A stretch of DNA of 64,000 bases from Bradyrhizobium betae (GCF_004123905.1 NZ_MZXW01000038.1:1-64000); one strand, 5' to 3'. Positions 44,430 through 53,241 are shown, counted from the stretch's first letter. A program made the numbers and translations. The notes: generated from the letters alone by a model not told the origin.

Positions 44430-45017
44430 ATGACCAAGACCGCTCGCGCACCCCGCACCAACGCCCGCGTCGTCCCGCTTCGCCGCGGCACCACCATCGA
44501 AATGGTCCGGCTCGTTTGCCCGGACGCAGCCCAGGCCACCCGCATCGCCGAGAGCTTCGGCCTCCCCGTCCTCGACAGCGACGCCATCCGCGACCTGCAT
44601 CAGCGGCTCATCAGCGAGACCGCCGACGCGCTCGGCGAAGGCGTCAACGAACGCGCCATGCAGATCCATCTGCAGCGAATCGTCGGCTCCTATGTCGGCT
44701 CAGCCCACGGCGCCGGGCAGTTCTACAGCCGCGCCGTCACCGAAGCCCGCGAGGCGACGGCAAAGCTCGCCAACGACACGCGCGACGAGGACCTCGACGG
44801 ACCGGTCGGGTTCGAATCCGCGGCCCAGCGCAAGCGCGAATTCGCGGCCGAGGTCGGCATCCAGGCGCACGCGCTGCGCATGGCGGCCGAAGGGGCCGTC
44901 GCCGCCTACGAGCACGTCATCGGCGAGAGCTGGAAGCCGTTCGAACGCCAGCCCGACCAGCCGGGCGAGACCGTCAGCCGCAAGGCGGCCGAAGTTCAGA
45001 TGGCGGCGTTCGGGTGA
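44430..45017 (+). CDS. Conserved hypothetical plasmid protein
   Basis: 195 residues starting MTKTARAPRTNARVVPLRRG, a basic N-terminus. A mixed region EMVRLVCPDAAQATRIAESF follows, then a long helical part (RAVTEAREATAKLANDTRDE). I do not recognise a named family. It is followed by two strong terminator hairpins, so it is the last gene of its transcript. Confidence 0.7.
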   Translation: MTKTARAPRTNARVVPLRRGTTIEMVRLVCPDAAQATRIAESFGLPVLDSDAIRDLHQRLISETADALGEGVNERAMQIHLQRIVGSYVGSAHGAGQFYSRAVTEAREATAKLANDTRDEDLDGPVGFESAAQRKREFAAEVGIQAHALRMAAEGAVAAYEHVIGESWKPFERQPDQPGETVSRKAAEVQMAAFG

Positions 45018-45024
45018 TGCCGCC

Positions 45025-45048
45025 GGCGGGGCTTCGGCCCCGCCTTTT
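45025..45048 (+). terminator. Rho-independent terminator
   Basis: GGCGGGGC-TTCG-GCCCCGCC followed by TTTT: a perfect 8-bp stem closed by a TTCG tetraloop, 8 bases after the preceding stop codon. Confidence 0.85.
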
Positions 45049-45068
45049 CTCGTTCGCGATCCGATGTC

Positions 45069-45095
45069 GGCCGGCCCCTGCGGGCCGGCCGTTTT
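45069..45095 (+). terminator. Second tandem terminator hairpin
   Basis: GGCCGGCCC-CTGC-GGGCCGGCC then GTTTT, a 9-bp perfect stem, 20 bases after the first terminator. Confidence 0.7.
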
Positions 45096-45357
45096 CATGT
45101 CGCACGGCGCGGCGGCGCAAACGAGCAAAGAGAAATGAACCGGGATGGAGCGCACGTTGCGGCCCGTACCGGCTTTCGGTCGATGCTCCGGCCGGCGCGG
45201 CAGCGCAACGGCTTTGCCGTCCTCCACTGCGTTCCGGTCCGGCGTCTCTCCCCTCACCCCGACCACCAGCGTCACCGGATGCGCGACCCCGCAGGCCTTC
45301 GCAGCGGACCGCCGTGACGGGCCGCGACGGGCGCGGCCTCCAACGGAGGTTAGGATC
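45096..45357 (+). promoter_or_regulatory. Leader before ardC
   Basis: About 260 GC-rich bases between the double terminator and the ArdC start. No recognisable protein; contains short dyads. It presumably holds the ardC promoter. A ribosome-binding site GGAGG lies shortly before ATG 45358. Confidence 0.35.
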
Positions 45358-46284
45358 ATGACCGGTAAGGAAACCAAACCCCGCGCCGACATCTATGCGC
45401 GGATCACCGATCGCATCGTCGCAGATCTCGCGCGCGGTGTGCGTCCGTGGGTCAAGCCATGGAATGCGGCCAACGCGGCTGGGCGCATCACGCGTCCACT
45501 GCGTCACAACGGCATGCGCTACCAGGGCATTAACGTCGTGCTGCTGTGGTCGGAAGCCGTCGCGCGCGGCTTCACGTCACCGATCTGGATGACGTTCAAA
45601 CAGGCGCTCGAACTCGGCGGCCATATCCGCAAGGGCGAGAGCGGAACGATGGTGGTCTACGCCAACAAGATCACCAAGACCGAGACCGACGAGCATGGCG
45701 ATGAAGTCGAACGGGCCGTTCCGTTCCTGCGCGCCTACACGGTGTTTTGCGTCGATCAGATCGACGACCTGCCGGATCACTATTACGGGCGCCCGGCGCC
45801 GACCATCACGCCGGCGCAGCGCATCGAGCATGTGGACGCCTTCTTCGCCAACACCGGCGCGACCATCCGGCATGGCGGTGACAATGCTTTTTTCGCACCA
45901 TCGCTCGACATCATCCAGATGCCGCCGTTCGAAAATTTCCGTGACACCGAGAGCTATGCCGCCACGCTCGCGCATGAATGCGTGCATTGGACTGCGCCGG
46001 CGCATCGCGTCAATCGCGATCTCAGCCGCTACGCAAAGGATCGTTGCGAGCGCGCCCGTGAAGAGCTGGTTGCGGAACTTGGCGCGTGCTTCCTCAGCGC
46101 GGACCTTGGTATCGTGCCCGAACTCGAGCCGCGTGCCGATCATGCGAGTTACCTTGCATCGTGGTTGGAGGTGCTAGCCAACGACAGGCGCTTCATCTTC
46201 AGCGCGGCCGCCCACGCTCAGCGGGCAGTCACCTATCTGCACGATCTTCAACCCAAGCCGGCCGAGATCGACCAGGCGGCATGA
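45358..46284 (+). CDS. ardC: ArdC-like antirestriction protein
   Basis: 308 residues. The N-terminal ArdC domain (about 8-130: DIYARITDRIVADLARGVRP, NGMRYQGINVVLLW, GHIRKGESGTMVVYANKITK) is a single-strand-DNA-binding module. The C-terminal zincin-like metallopeptidase domain has the ATLAHECVHWT motif (H-E-x-x-H). In characterised plasmids ArdC protects incoming transferred DNA from host restriction. It stands in its own transcription unit after the double terminator and before the DUF736 leader. Confidence 0.92.
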   Translation: MTGKETKPRADIYARITDRIVADLARGVRPWVKPWNAANAAGRITRPLRHNGMRYQGINVVLLWSEAVARGFTSPIWMTFKQALELGGHIRKGESGTMVVYANKITKTETDEHGDEVERAVPFLRAYTVFCVDQIDDLPDHYYGRPAPTITPAQRIEHVDAFFANTGATIRHGGDNAFFAPSLDIIQMPPFENFRDTESYAATLAHECVHWTAPAHRVNRDLSRYAKDRCERAREELVAELGACFLSADLGIVPELEPRADHASYLASWLEVLANDRRFIFSAAAHAQRAVTYLHDLQPKPAEIDQAA

Positions 46285-46592
46285 GGCGCAACGATCCGTG
46301 TCTCGGCCGCTTGCGCTCATCGTTCACCTTTCTAGACAATGGCGAAGGCGTCGTCTCACGGCGAGGCCGTTCTTTTGTGCATCATCATGCCTGTGTCGGC
46401 GACTGGAGAGGCGGCGCTTCCAAGGCTAGTGTCGTCACGATACGACAGTCCGGGGTTGTTATTGCGTCCGCTGGACTGGCGGAAAGCTTACGCGGCGCGC
46501 GCGAGTGCCTTTCACCAATGCGCCCGCCGTCGTGCGGTGTGGCTTGCCTGTCGCTCAGCCGTATCCTCATCGTTCGGCCTGTCGCGCCCAAT
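46285..46592 (+). other. Intergenic sequence upstream of the DUF736 leader
   Basis: About 310 bases after the ardC stop with no recognised gene. The part similar to the second DUF736 locus begins at about 46593. Confidence 0.4.
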
Positions 46593-46842
46593 GCGTCCTC
46601 GATTTGGCATGTCTAACCGAAGGCCGTCGTCGCTGCGCTCCGCCTCGATCAAAAGACCGCAACGGCCGTTCTCGGCTTTCTTCCCCTGGCCGCTGCGCGC
46701 CCATTCCTCGCGAGACAAGAAAGCCTCGCCCTGGCCGCCCTCTACTGCGTGGCGGCCCTTCGGGTGCGGCCCGATCGCCTCCGGTCAACGACAGCCATCG
46801 AGGTCGCCTGGTCGCGGCCCGAGAACGAAAGAGGACACGAAC
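46593..46842 (+). ncRNA. Structured leader of DUF736 gene 1
   Basis: About 250 bases directly upstream of the DUF736 start that align along their whole length with 58532-58782 upstream of the second DUF736 gene. Stems: GGCTTTCTT (46674-46682) with AAGAAAGCC (46717-46725), and GGCCGCC (46733-46739) with GGCGGCC (46751-46757). One base pair of the first stem is G-C here and A-T in the other copy, which supports pairing. It is probably a cis-acting RNA element; the ligand or factor is unknown. Confidence 0.5.
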
Positions 46843-47160
46843 ATGGCTACCATCGGCAACTTCATCGTCAACGGCAACGGCTTCGTCGGCACCGTCAAGA
46901 CCCTCGCTCTAGGCACCGTCAAGACCAAGATCGTTCCGGCCGAACGCACTTCAGACAAGGCCCCGGACTACCGCATCTTCGCGGGCGCGAACATCGAGTT
47001 CGGCGCCATGTGGAAGAAGAAGTCCCAGGACACGGGCCGCGAGTACCACTCGGTAAAGCTGGACGACCCGAGCTTCCCGGCTCCGATCTACGCGACGCTG
47101 GTCGAGGTCGAAGGCGAGGAAGGCCACTCGCTCATCTGGTCTCGCCCGAGTCGCGACTGA
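46843..47160 (+). CDS. DUF736 protein (copy 1)
   Basis: 105 residues, the DUF736 family typical of alphaproteobacterial plasmids and transferable elements: MATIGNFIVNGNGFVGTVKT, PDYRIFAGANIEFGAMWKK and LDDPSFPAPIYATLVEVEGE. It is a small beta-rich protein of unknown function; the N-terminal part hints at nucleic-acid binding. The second copy at 58783-59094 is strongly similar and has the same leader. Confidence 0.92.
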   Translation: MATIGNFIVNGNGFVGTVKTLALGTVKTKIVPAERTSDKAPDYRIFAGANIEFGAMWKKKSQDTGREYHSVKLDDPSFPAPIYATLVEVEGEEGHSLIWSRPSRD

Positions 47161-47174
47161 GACGCCGCGCAGGT

Positions 47175-47199
47175 GGCCCCGCCGCGAGGCGGGGCCTTC
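47175..47199 (+). terminator. Terminator-like hairpin after DUF736 copy 1
   Basis: GGCCCCGCC-GCGA-GGCGGGGCC then TTC: a perfect 9-bp stem, 14 bases after the stop. The equivalent hairpin after copy 2 lies at 59110-59129. In the second locus a 47-aa gene follows; here the corresponding gene is absent. Confidence 0.65.
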
Positions 47200-47367
47200 A
47201 CCCCGTAGGCGGAAAGGAGAAACGATTTTGAACGCGCGCGTAAGGTCGGCATGCGCTGCCTCATCGTGCAGCTTATCCCTTCACGGATAGCTGATGGGGA
47301 GGCCGGCAGGGCCTCGTCGGCAGTCACACCGCATCACCTGCGGGCCGTGGCGACGGCCCACCTACGC

Positions 47368-48282
47368 TCATCCAAATAGCCGAGCCAGCGCATTCGATTG
47401 CTCGGTGAATTTTCGGGCGTTGGCCTTCCGAAGCCGTTCCAAGTTTTGCAGCTTCCATCGCAGGCCGGGAAGCTGCTCCAAGTGCGGCACGCCTAGTAGC
47501 GACCATTCGGGCTCTGCGGCAACCAGCGACAGCAGGAAGCGGCGCTCGTCGGCGCTCAGACCTTGCTGCAGTTCGCGCATCATTCGCTCGCGCGCTGCCA
47601 AGAGCGCGTCAAGTTCAACGGGCTCGGTGGTCATGCCCGCGAAATTGTGCTCGAACTCCTGGCGGAGATCCCGCAGCGATGGAAACAGGACCTCGTGCAC
47701 CGGCCGGTTATGGCTCGCGAGATAGACGACGAAAGCGCGGCGAATGCCGGCCGTGATTCCCTCGTGCGCGAAAAGCTGCGTGACGTCGAACAAATCGCGG
47801 GGATGCTGGCGGTCCATCGCCGCAACCAGTTTGCCGCCATATACGTCTTCGAACGACGCCACCGGGATTTCGAGATCCGCCTGCAGCGTGTCGCGCGCGG
47901 CCTCTGTCAGCGACGCGATGTGCACCGGATGGACGGTGCCGCGCATGACGAAGTTGACCTCGATCTTGACCTCAATGCCCCCTCGCCGCACCATCAGCTT
48001 GGTCTCGCCGGAATCCGTCGCGGCCGGCGCATGGGTCAGAAAGCCCTGCTTCTGCAGGCGCGCGGCCGACTGACGGATGGCCTCGTTGATGCGCCGCAGC
48101 GCCTGCTCGCGCGGCAGTGTGTGGTCGGGAAACACCAGATCGAGATCGACCGAGAGCCGCGGCATGTCGCGCACGAACAGGTTGATCGCCGTGCCGCCCT
48201 TGAGTGCGAACGTATCGTCGATGAGCACCAGCGGCGCCACGCGCGTCAGCAACCGCGCGCTGTCGAGGTAGACCTGGTTCAT
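47368..48282 (-). CDS. abiEii: AbiEii-family toxin (nucleotidyltransferase)
   Basis: A 304-residue type IV toxin-antitoxin toxin and abortive-infection nucleotidyltransferase. Core motifs are FALKGGTAINLFVRDMPRLS followed by VDLDLVFPD (the G-[G/S]-x-D-x-D type of active site), IEVKIEVNF and a C-terminal helical domain with ASFEDVYGGKLVAAMDRQHP then RDLFDV. It overlaps the antitoxin gene by ATGA, as usual. Confidence 0.93.
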   Translation of the reverse strand: MNQVYLDSARLLTRVAPLVLIDDTFALKGGTAINLFVRDMPRLSVDLDLVFPDHTLPREQALRRINEAIRQSAARLQKQGFLTHAPAATDSGETKLMVRRGGIEVKIEVNFVMRGTVHPVHIASLTEAARDTLQADLEIPVASFEDVYGGKLVAAMDRQHPRDLFDVTQLFAHEGITAGIRRAFVVYLASHNRPVHEVLFPSLRDLRQEFEHNFAGMTTEPVELDALLAARERMMRELQQGLSADERRFLLSLVAAEPEWSLLGVPHLEQLPGLRWKLQNLERLRKANARKFTEQSNALARLFG

Positions 48283-49016
48283 GGCTTCAGCACCAGGAGC
48301 CCGTCAGCGGAGCGGGACACCCAGGCCCTGTCGCTGCCCTTGGGCAGTTGAGACGGATCGAGTTTGCCGGCCCAGGGCTGTGAGAGTTCGCGGCCAAGCT
48401 GCAGGCACAGACGCACGGTCTTGACGCTGGTGCAGCGCTTGAGCAGGTCTCGCAGCAGATCGGCCCGCAGACTGTAAGTGCTTTCGACCAGCTCGCGCGC
48501 TTCTTGCAGCGGCTGCCGGACGCCGACTTCGCTCAGCACCTCCAGCAATGCGCGTTCCGGCGCCGAGACGAGCGGGCCGCCCTTGCGGCTCTCGAAGGGC
48601 CGGACATGAAGCAGCGCGCCCGGTTCTTCCTTGAAGAGTCGCTTGCGGTGGTACTCGGCCGGGAAGCGCTGGGTGAACCACTCCGGGAGGCGTCCCGCTT
48701 TCCAGCCGTACAGATGGAGGACGGGCCGCTGGGGGACGTACTGGCGGATGCCGTGCCAGTCGAAGGCCGACTTCCCGCCGACATGCAATCCTTCGAAGCT
48801 CCGCTGCAGCAGGACGAGGCTCGGGTACAAAGTGGGCGGATCGTTTGGCCGGCAATAGACGCCGCGTGCCAACCGTTGCAACCAGCCGGCGCGGACATAG
48901 TGGACGGCAAGGTCAGCCGATATCCCGAGGACGGCGAGGTCACCGGAGGTCAGCGGCGCCCCCGGCGCCAAGCGGGTATAGAGCCTGTTTAGTTTGTTTC
49001 TTTGGGTCGTAGCCAT
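48279..49016 (-). CDS. abiEi: AbiEi-family antitoxin
   Basis: 245 residues. The N-terminal winged helix-turn-helix (about 18-60: GAPLTSGDLAVLGISADLAV, YVRAGWLQRLARGVY) is followed by the AbiEi C-terminal domain (LHVRPFESRKGGPLVSAPER, ALLEVLSEV). It represses its own operon in characterised cases. Two 17-bp dyads lie over and upstream of its start codon, fitting cooperative autoregulation. Confidence 0.9.
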   Translation of the reverse strand: MATTQRNKLNRLYTRLAPGAPLTSGDLAVLGISADLAVHYVRAGWLQRLARGVYCRPNDPPTLYPSLVLLQRSFEGLHVGGKSAFDWHGIRQYVPQRPVLHLYGWKAGRLPEWFTQRFPAEYHRKRLFKEEPGALLHVRPFESRKGGPLVSAPERALLEVLSEVGVRQPLQEARELVESTYSLRADLLRDLLKRCTSVKTVRLCLQLGRELSQPWAGKLDPSQLPKGSDRAWVSRSADGLLVLKP

Positions 49017-49023
49017 GCTACGA
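49007..49023. promoter_or_regulatory. AbiEi operator 1 (over the start codon)
   Basis: TCGTAGC-CAT-GCTACGA, 7-bp perfect arms with the antitoxin start codon as the centre. Confidence 0.65.
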
Positions 49024-49071
49024 TAATAAGAATAATATCAAAGTTCTGCAAGCTTGAATTGGAAGCTGAAG

Positions 49072-49088
49072 TCGTAGTCAGGCTACGA
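49072..49088. promoter_or_regulatory. AbiEi operator 2
   Basis: TCGTAG-TCAGG-CTACGA, the same 17-bp size as operator 1 and 65 bases upstream of it. Both are followed by the shared ATAAT extension. Confidence 0.65.
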
Positions 49089-49256
49089 TAATCCGGATTA
49101 AGCTAAGGGAACCTCAAGATCAGCCATGAACCCGTCAGCTGCGGTTGCGCTATGCCCGGTGATACCCGACAGGCACCACGTGGTGCGCAACTACTCACCG
49201 GTGCACGAACGCGCCTACTCTCCGCTGACAAGAAACCCTGCCGGCGAATACACCCC

Positions 49257-49527
49257 ATGCAGAAGTCAGCGGCCAATCTTGATGTCGCCGATGCCGCGCC
49301 GACCGCGCCGGTTCTGACCGGCTATGACGAGCAGCACTGGTCACCTATCTCCGTCTGCTCGATGCCGCAGCCGATGGCGCCGACTGGAAAGAGGTCGCGC
49401 GGACCATGCTGACGTCGCGCGCGAGCCGGATCGGGCGCGCCGGGCGTGGGAAACCCATCTCGCCCATGCCCGCTGGATCACCAGGCATGGCTACCGGGAT
49501 CTGCTGCGGGGCGGGGCACCGCACTGA
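49257..49527 (+). pseudogene. DUF2285-like small regulator, double frameshift
   Basis: Three frames together spell one short DUF2285-like protein: MQKSAANLDVADAAP...LTGYDEQH (from 49257), then LVTYLRLLDAAADGADWKEV in a second frame, then EPDRARRAWETHLAHARWIT and HGYRDLLRGGAPH ending at 49527 in a third. Intact relatives read straight through this order. One base is missing near 49338 and the frame changes again near 49412. It is adjacent to the RHE_PE00001 gene and the AbiE pair. Confidence 0.6.
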
Positions 49528-49533
49528 GGCCGC

Positions 49534-50673
49534 CTACAGAATCCCCCAGGCCCGATATCGTCCCCTGCCGGTCACCTCCCGAAGGTCAAGCTCGCCGACC
49601 AGGTCCTGAGCGGCGCGCGGCGTGATCTTAAGCTCCTTCGCGATCATACCGGCCGAGGCGATCGGCCGGGTCAGCATATAGTCGAGCAGCGCCGGCAGTT
49701 TTGACGTGGCGCGACGGCCGGCGAGTTTTCGGGCGAGCAGGGTTCGCTGGTTAAGCCAGCGGTCGTGGTCCTTGAGACCGGCCGCCGCGGCAGCGGTGAT
49801 GGCCTCGAGTTGCACGGCGAGTCGCGCCGCCGCGTCGCGCGGCCGCCGGCGTTCGCGGGGGATGGCCTTCAACCCGTCATGCAGGCAGGGCAGATGCCAG
49901 CGGGTCTTGGCCCGCGCGCGCAACACGCTGGCTGCCAGCAGCCGGCCGAGCCAGGGCGTGTGCTGCAGCGGGGCGATGGCGTCCCAAGCCTCAGTCGCAA
50001 GCGCGGCCGCGAGCGTCGGCGGCAATATGCGGGTCTGCTCGACCACGGCGCGCCACTCGTCGAGACGCGCGTCCTCGTCCCAGTCGGGGTCGTAGACCAG
50101 TGGGTCCCGCTCGGACTGGGTGCGACTCCCGCCGGCGAGTGTCCGCTCCGCCTTGGCATTCGCGGCGTCGACCGCGGCGAAGGCGGCGGCCAGGTGCGGG
50201 TCGGACTCGATGCCGCCAAGCGGCGTGTCGAGATCAGCGTCTCCGCTATCATAGCCGCCGACGAAGCTTCGCTCCCCTTCCTTTCGGATGCCCCTGCCCT
50301 CCTCCCACTCGCCCTGCCCGGTGCGGCCGCGCAGTCTGTCGAGCCCCGCCGGCGATGGCGCCCAATCCGGCCTCGCGTCGGCGATGCGGCGCCGGGTCCG
50401 CAGCATGGCGTGGGCGCGGGTGAGTTCGTGGGTCGGGGCGCGGATGTCCATGCCGGCGTCGTGGAGAACCAGATCTTCGAGGTGGACCAATTCGCCTTCC
50501 AGCCACAGACTGGCGCAGGCGTCAGTATAATGTGTGCGCGCAATCCAGCCGTCGCGGATCGGGCTCTTGGCCAGGCGTTCGTCGAGCCGGGCAAGCGCGT
50601 CCTCGGCGATGGCGAGCGGGCCGGCTAGCTGAGCCCAAGGCAGTGGATCGGGAATTGAGTAACCGTTTTGCAA
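49534..50673 (-). CDS. RHE_PE00001 (DUF1612) family protein
   Basis: 379 residues of the DUF1612 plus C-terminal helix-turn-helix family known from rhizobial symbiotic plasmids. Landmarks are ALARLDERLAKSPIRDGWIA, LVHLEDLVLHDAG, LLAASVLRARAKTRWHLPCL, and the C-terminal helix-turn-helix MIAKELKITPRAAQDLVGEL. The start is a TTG at 50673 with AAGG about 11 bases upstream; no better start lies nearby. Probably a DNA-binding regulator; target unknown. Confidence 0.82.
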   Translation of the reverse strand: MQNGYSIPDPLPWAQLAGPLAIAEDALARLDERLAKSPIRDGWIARTHYTDACASLWLEGELVHLEDLVLHDAGMDIRAPTHELTRAHAMLRTRRRIADARPDWAPSPAGLDRLRGRTGQGEWEEGRGIRKEGERSFVGGYDSGDADLDTPLGGIESDPHLAAAFAAVDAANAKAERTLAGGSRTQSERDPLVYDPDWDEDARLDEWRAVVEQTRILPPTLAAALATEAWDAIAPLQHTPWLGRLLAASVLRARAKTRWHLPCLHDGLKAIPRERRRPRDAAARLAVQLEAITAAAAAGLKDHDRWLNQRTLLARKLAGRRATSKLPALLDYMLTRPIASAGMIAKELKITPRAAQDLVGELDLREVTGRGRYRAWGIL

Positions 50674-50905
50674 GGTCTTGATAACCTTAACAGGAATCGT
50701 TCAAACGGAAGCTATCACGGGAATAACTTCGGTCATAGCGACAGGCTGGTTCCCCGTGGCGCTCGCTGTCAATAACCACTGCTTATCGATTCAGCAGGCC
50801 GTTAAAGCGCATCAGCGATCCGAGGCCGCAGCCCGGTAAACTCCCTGCCCTGGTCCGGACAAGCCCCCTTCTTTCCGCGCGCCGCGGCCGCCCCAGCCGG
50901 GTCGC

Positions 50906-51301
50906 TTAGGCGGCTTCGATATCGGTTTGCGGAAAGTCACCGCCCTTGAACATCAAGGGCTGCCCCAGATGCCGGGCGCAAGCGTAGGCAAAACAGTCCC
51001 CGAAATTGAGGCTCGCCGGATGCCGGCCCTTGCCGAATCGGTCGAAGGCGTCGAGCGCGAGCCTTGCCGTTTCAGACGGCACCGCGACTACGGCGATCTC
51101 CATCAGCGCCAAATACTCATCGACCGCTTCGGCGGCGGCCCTGACCGAAAGATCCAGCACGCGCGCGACCGCGACCGCCGCCTCCCATACTGCTAACGGT
51201 GACGTCAGACGCGTTCCGGTCTGCTGCAGGCGAGCCAAAAGCTCGCGTGCCTCCTCCTCGTCGGTTAGGAGCGCGGTCAAAGCCGAAGCGTCGATGAACA
51301 T
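50906..51301 (-). CDS. vapC: VapC-family PIN-domain toxin
   Basis: 131-residue PIN ribonuclease toxin with the acidic catalytic set: MFIDASALTALLTDEEE, AVWEAAVAV, and LNFGDCFAYACARH. These supply Asp4, the Glu of VWE and the Asp of GDC. It overlaps the antitoxin stop, so the two are coupled. Confidence 0.92.
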   Translation of the reverse strand: MFIDASALTALLTDEEEARELLARLQQTGTRLTSPLAVWEAAVAVARVLDLSVRAAAEAVDEYLALMEIAVVAVPSETARLALDAFDRFGKGRHPASLNFGDCFAYACARHLGQPLMFKGGDFPQTDIEAA

Positions 51302-51546
51302 CAGGTGTCCTCATACAAGCTGTCGCGGAACGCCTTGTCTACGGGCTGTCCCTTGGCGGAGTCACCTCTCGCGCGTAGATCCCGGCAGAACTGGACGCCA
51401 AGGTCGACCAAAGACGGCTTGCCCTGCTCGCGCTCGAGCTCATGGGCGAGCGCCACGTGCACTGCTTCGGTGAGGCCGATTTTTTTTAGCGAGGCCACCT
51501 TGCGAGCGAGCGCGTCGGTCTCAGGGTTCTTGATGTGGAAGGCCAC
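51301..51546 (-). CDS. vapB: VapB-family antitoxin
   Basis: 81 residues. The N-terminus MAFHIKNPETDALARKVASL then LKKIGLTEAVHVALAHELER is the usual DNA-binding part of PSK/VapB-type antitoxins; the C-terminal part (DKAFRDSLYEDT) would wrap the toxin. It precedes vapC in the operon. Confidence 0.88.
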   Translation of the reverse strand: MAFHIKNPETDALARKVASLKKIGLTEAVHVALAHELEREQGKPSLVDLGVQFCRDLRARGDSAKGQPVDKAFRDSLYEDT

Positions 51547-51570
51547 GGGCGCGCTCCTCTAGACCGCATC

Positions 51571-51600
51571 GTGTATACCGATATATCATCACAGATACAC
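51571..51600. promoter_or_regulatory. Candidate vapBC operator
   Basis: GTGTAT (51571-51576) and ATACAC (51595-51600) form an inverted repeat about 25 bases upstream of the vapB start. Within it TATA-CCGA-TATA is a shorter dyad. Local AT-richness fits the promoter. Confidence 0.45.
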
Positions 51601-51850
51601 TGACGGAAGGGCCGGCCTCGTCGTTTTCGCCCCTAACTAAGACGCGCGGCCTTCGTGGCGTCTGAGGGCAACTTTTATGGTTAGTTGTCTATGAACACCT
51701 GCCGTCTCCGTCGCCCGGATCGCGGCTTCCCTCAGGGCTGTCCTCGCAGCGGCGGATCGACGTCGACTACCGATGTGATACCGATCGTGACTCGACTGGT
51801 GCGACGCGCCTTAGCGAATTGAAGCGACTGACGACCGCAGGTCCCAAATT

Positions 51851-51866
51851 GTTGTCAGCTGACAAC
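51851..51866. promoter_or_regulatory. parS: parS palindrome 1
   Basis: GTTGTCAGCTGACAAC, a perfect 16-bp palindrome matching the repABC parS pattern GTTNNCNGCNGNNAAC; binding site for RepB. Confidence 0.85.
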
Positions 51867-51887
51867 ATCCATCCTTGGTAGGGCCCT

Positions 51888-51903
51888 GTTGTCAGCTGAC
51901 AAC
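51888..51903. promoter_or_regulatory. parS: parS palindrome 2
   Basis: Identical to parS 1, starting 37 bases after it. Confidence 0.85.
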
Positions 51904-53067
51904 AATCGCCCAAGCGGGTCGCTGCTGGCTGCCATGACCCAAGGGCGTCCATGGGGCAGATCGGCTTCGTTCGAGAGCCACGCAGCTCGATATCCGCGCC
52001 AGCACCCACCATCCAGAGATCGTATTCATTCGGCGGCCTTGCCGCCTCGCCAAAGGAGCACCCCCACGCCGGACGCCTTCGGTCAACCTCCCGTTAAACA
52101 GGGCCTTCAACCGCGAGCTCGGCCTGGATCTCGCCCAAAGGTCCTGAATGCGGTCGCCTGCTTAGCCCCTCACGCCGGTCCATTGTTGCGCCGGTCGAAA
52201 CGAGTCAACAGAGGTTCCTGCGTGGCGATACGATGCCGACTTTCGAGGAAACCGTCCCTATCTGGAACCCGGGCGACCTCGGCGAGCATTCCCGCGAATG
52301 GATCTGAAGGCCCGGCGTCGAGCTCCCCGCTCATGATTGGATCCGCACCACGGCATCCCGGACGAGGTGGCGGCCCGTTGCCGTTCCTTCGTCGGATCGC
52401 ACGCGCCCGGGATGAAGCGATGATCGACGCGCTGCGGCACTCCTGCATCGTTGAAAAGGGCAGGAGGGTCTCCGTTGCAGCGCCGAGCCCTGAGTCGATG
52501 TCGTGCCTGGCGATCCGTCGGTGTGGCCACACGGAAGTGCAAGAGAAGGGCCAGCGCGGATGACCTGGGATGTGTGTCTGCTCGGTTGCTTGCTACCTGT
52601 TCGTCCGGCCCCGGTGGACCCCCTGCGACAGTGCGGTTCTTCTGCTTGCCCTTTTTGGGGCGAGCGGCGGCGCAGCGAAGTGACGCGCCAGCCCCCCCGA
52701 TCAACACCCGGGAAGGTCCGGCGCGCTGCCGATCCAAGCGAGACGACATCGTCGCTTTACGGTGTCTTGCCATTCAGCGCGGGCGTCTGAGCCGTTGTCG
52801 TGAACGAGGCGGGGAGGGTGCTTCTCGCGGGACCGCGGCGCCAGACGTTGGGCAATGGCGGGCAGGAGCCGACGCTGCCTACATGACCTGAGATCAGAGC
52901 CCTGAACTGAGGCTGCGAGCCATGGCGTGTCCCGTCGCCCGGACTCCAGCCGTGGCAGCACCGTTCAGCGCAGCGGTTGGCGAGCTACAAAATGACGCTC
53001 TGGGGACTCGTGAAGGCGAGCCGACTCACGCCATAGTGGAGGCTCATCCCATTCGCGCTGAGCCGTT

Positions 53068-53083
53068 GTTGTCAGCTGACAAC
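53068..53083. promoter_or_regulatory. parS: parS palindrome 3 (extended)
   Basis: Same 16-bp core; here the dyad extends three further bases on each side (53065-53086), giving a perfect 22-bp palindrome 165 bases before the repA start. Confidence 0.85.
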
Positions 53084-53194
53084 AACAGGGCGGTGCACCA
53101 AAAAAAGGGCCCGCGCGCCGTTTGGCACGTCATCGAGCGTTTAATGACTCGTTAACCCTTTAATTCTTGCTCAAATCACAGAATCGTGGCCATC

Positions 53195-53241
53195 TCTCAA
53201 GACGGAGACTAGGCGTCTGACGAGCAGAAACCGTCTTGAGA
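53195..53241. promoter_or_regulatory. Inverted repeat before repA
   Basis: TCTCAAGACGG (53195-53205) and CCGTCTTGAGA (53231-53241): perfect 11-bp arms with a 25-base spacer, ending 6 bases before the chosen repA start and covering its ribosome-binding site. A probable RepA operator or a translational hairpin. Confidence 0.6.

Noticed and set aside
43982..45361. 459-codon plus-strand frame
   Set aside because: Crosses two terminators and overlaps the better-supported gene at 44430-45017; composition almost only Arg, Pro, Ser and Gly.
51889..52563. 224-codon frame upstream of repA
   Set aside because: Begins inside a parS palindrome, has no ribosome site and no family; treated as non-coding replicator sequence.
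52258..52773. 171-codon minus-strand frame in the repABC upstream region
   Set aside because: No recognisable domain and biased composition.
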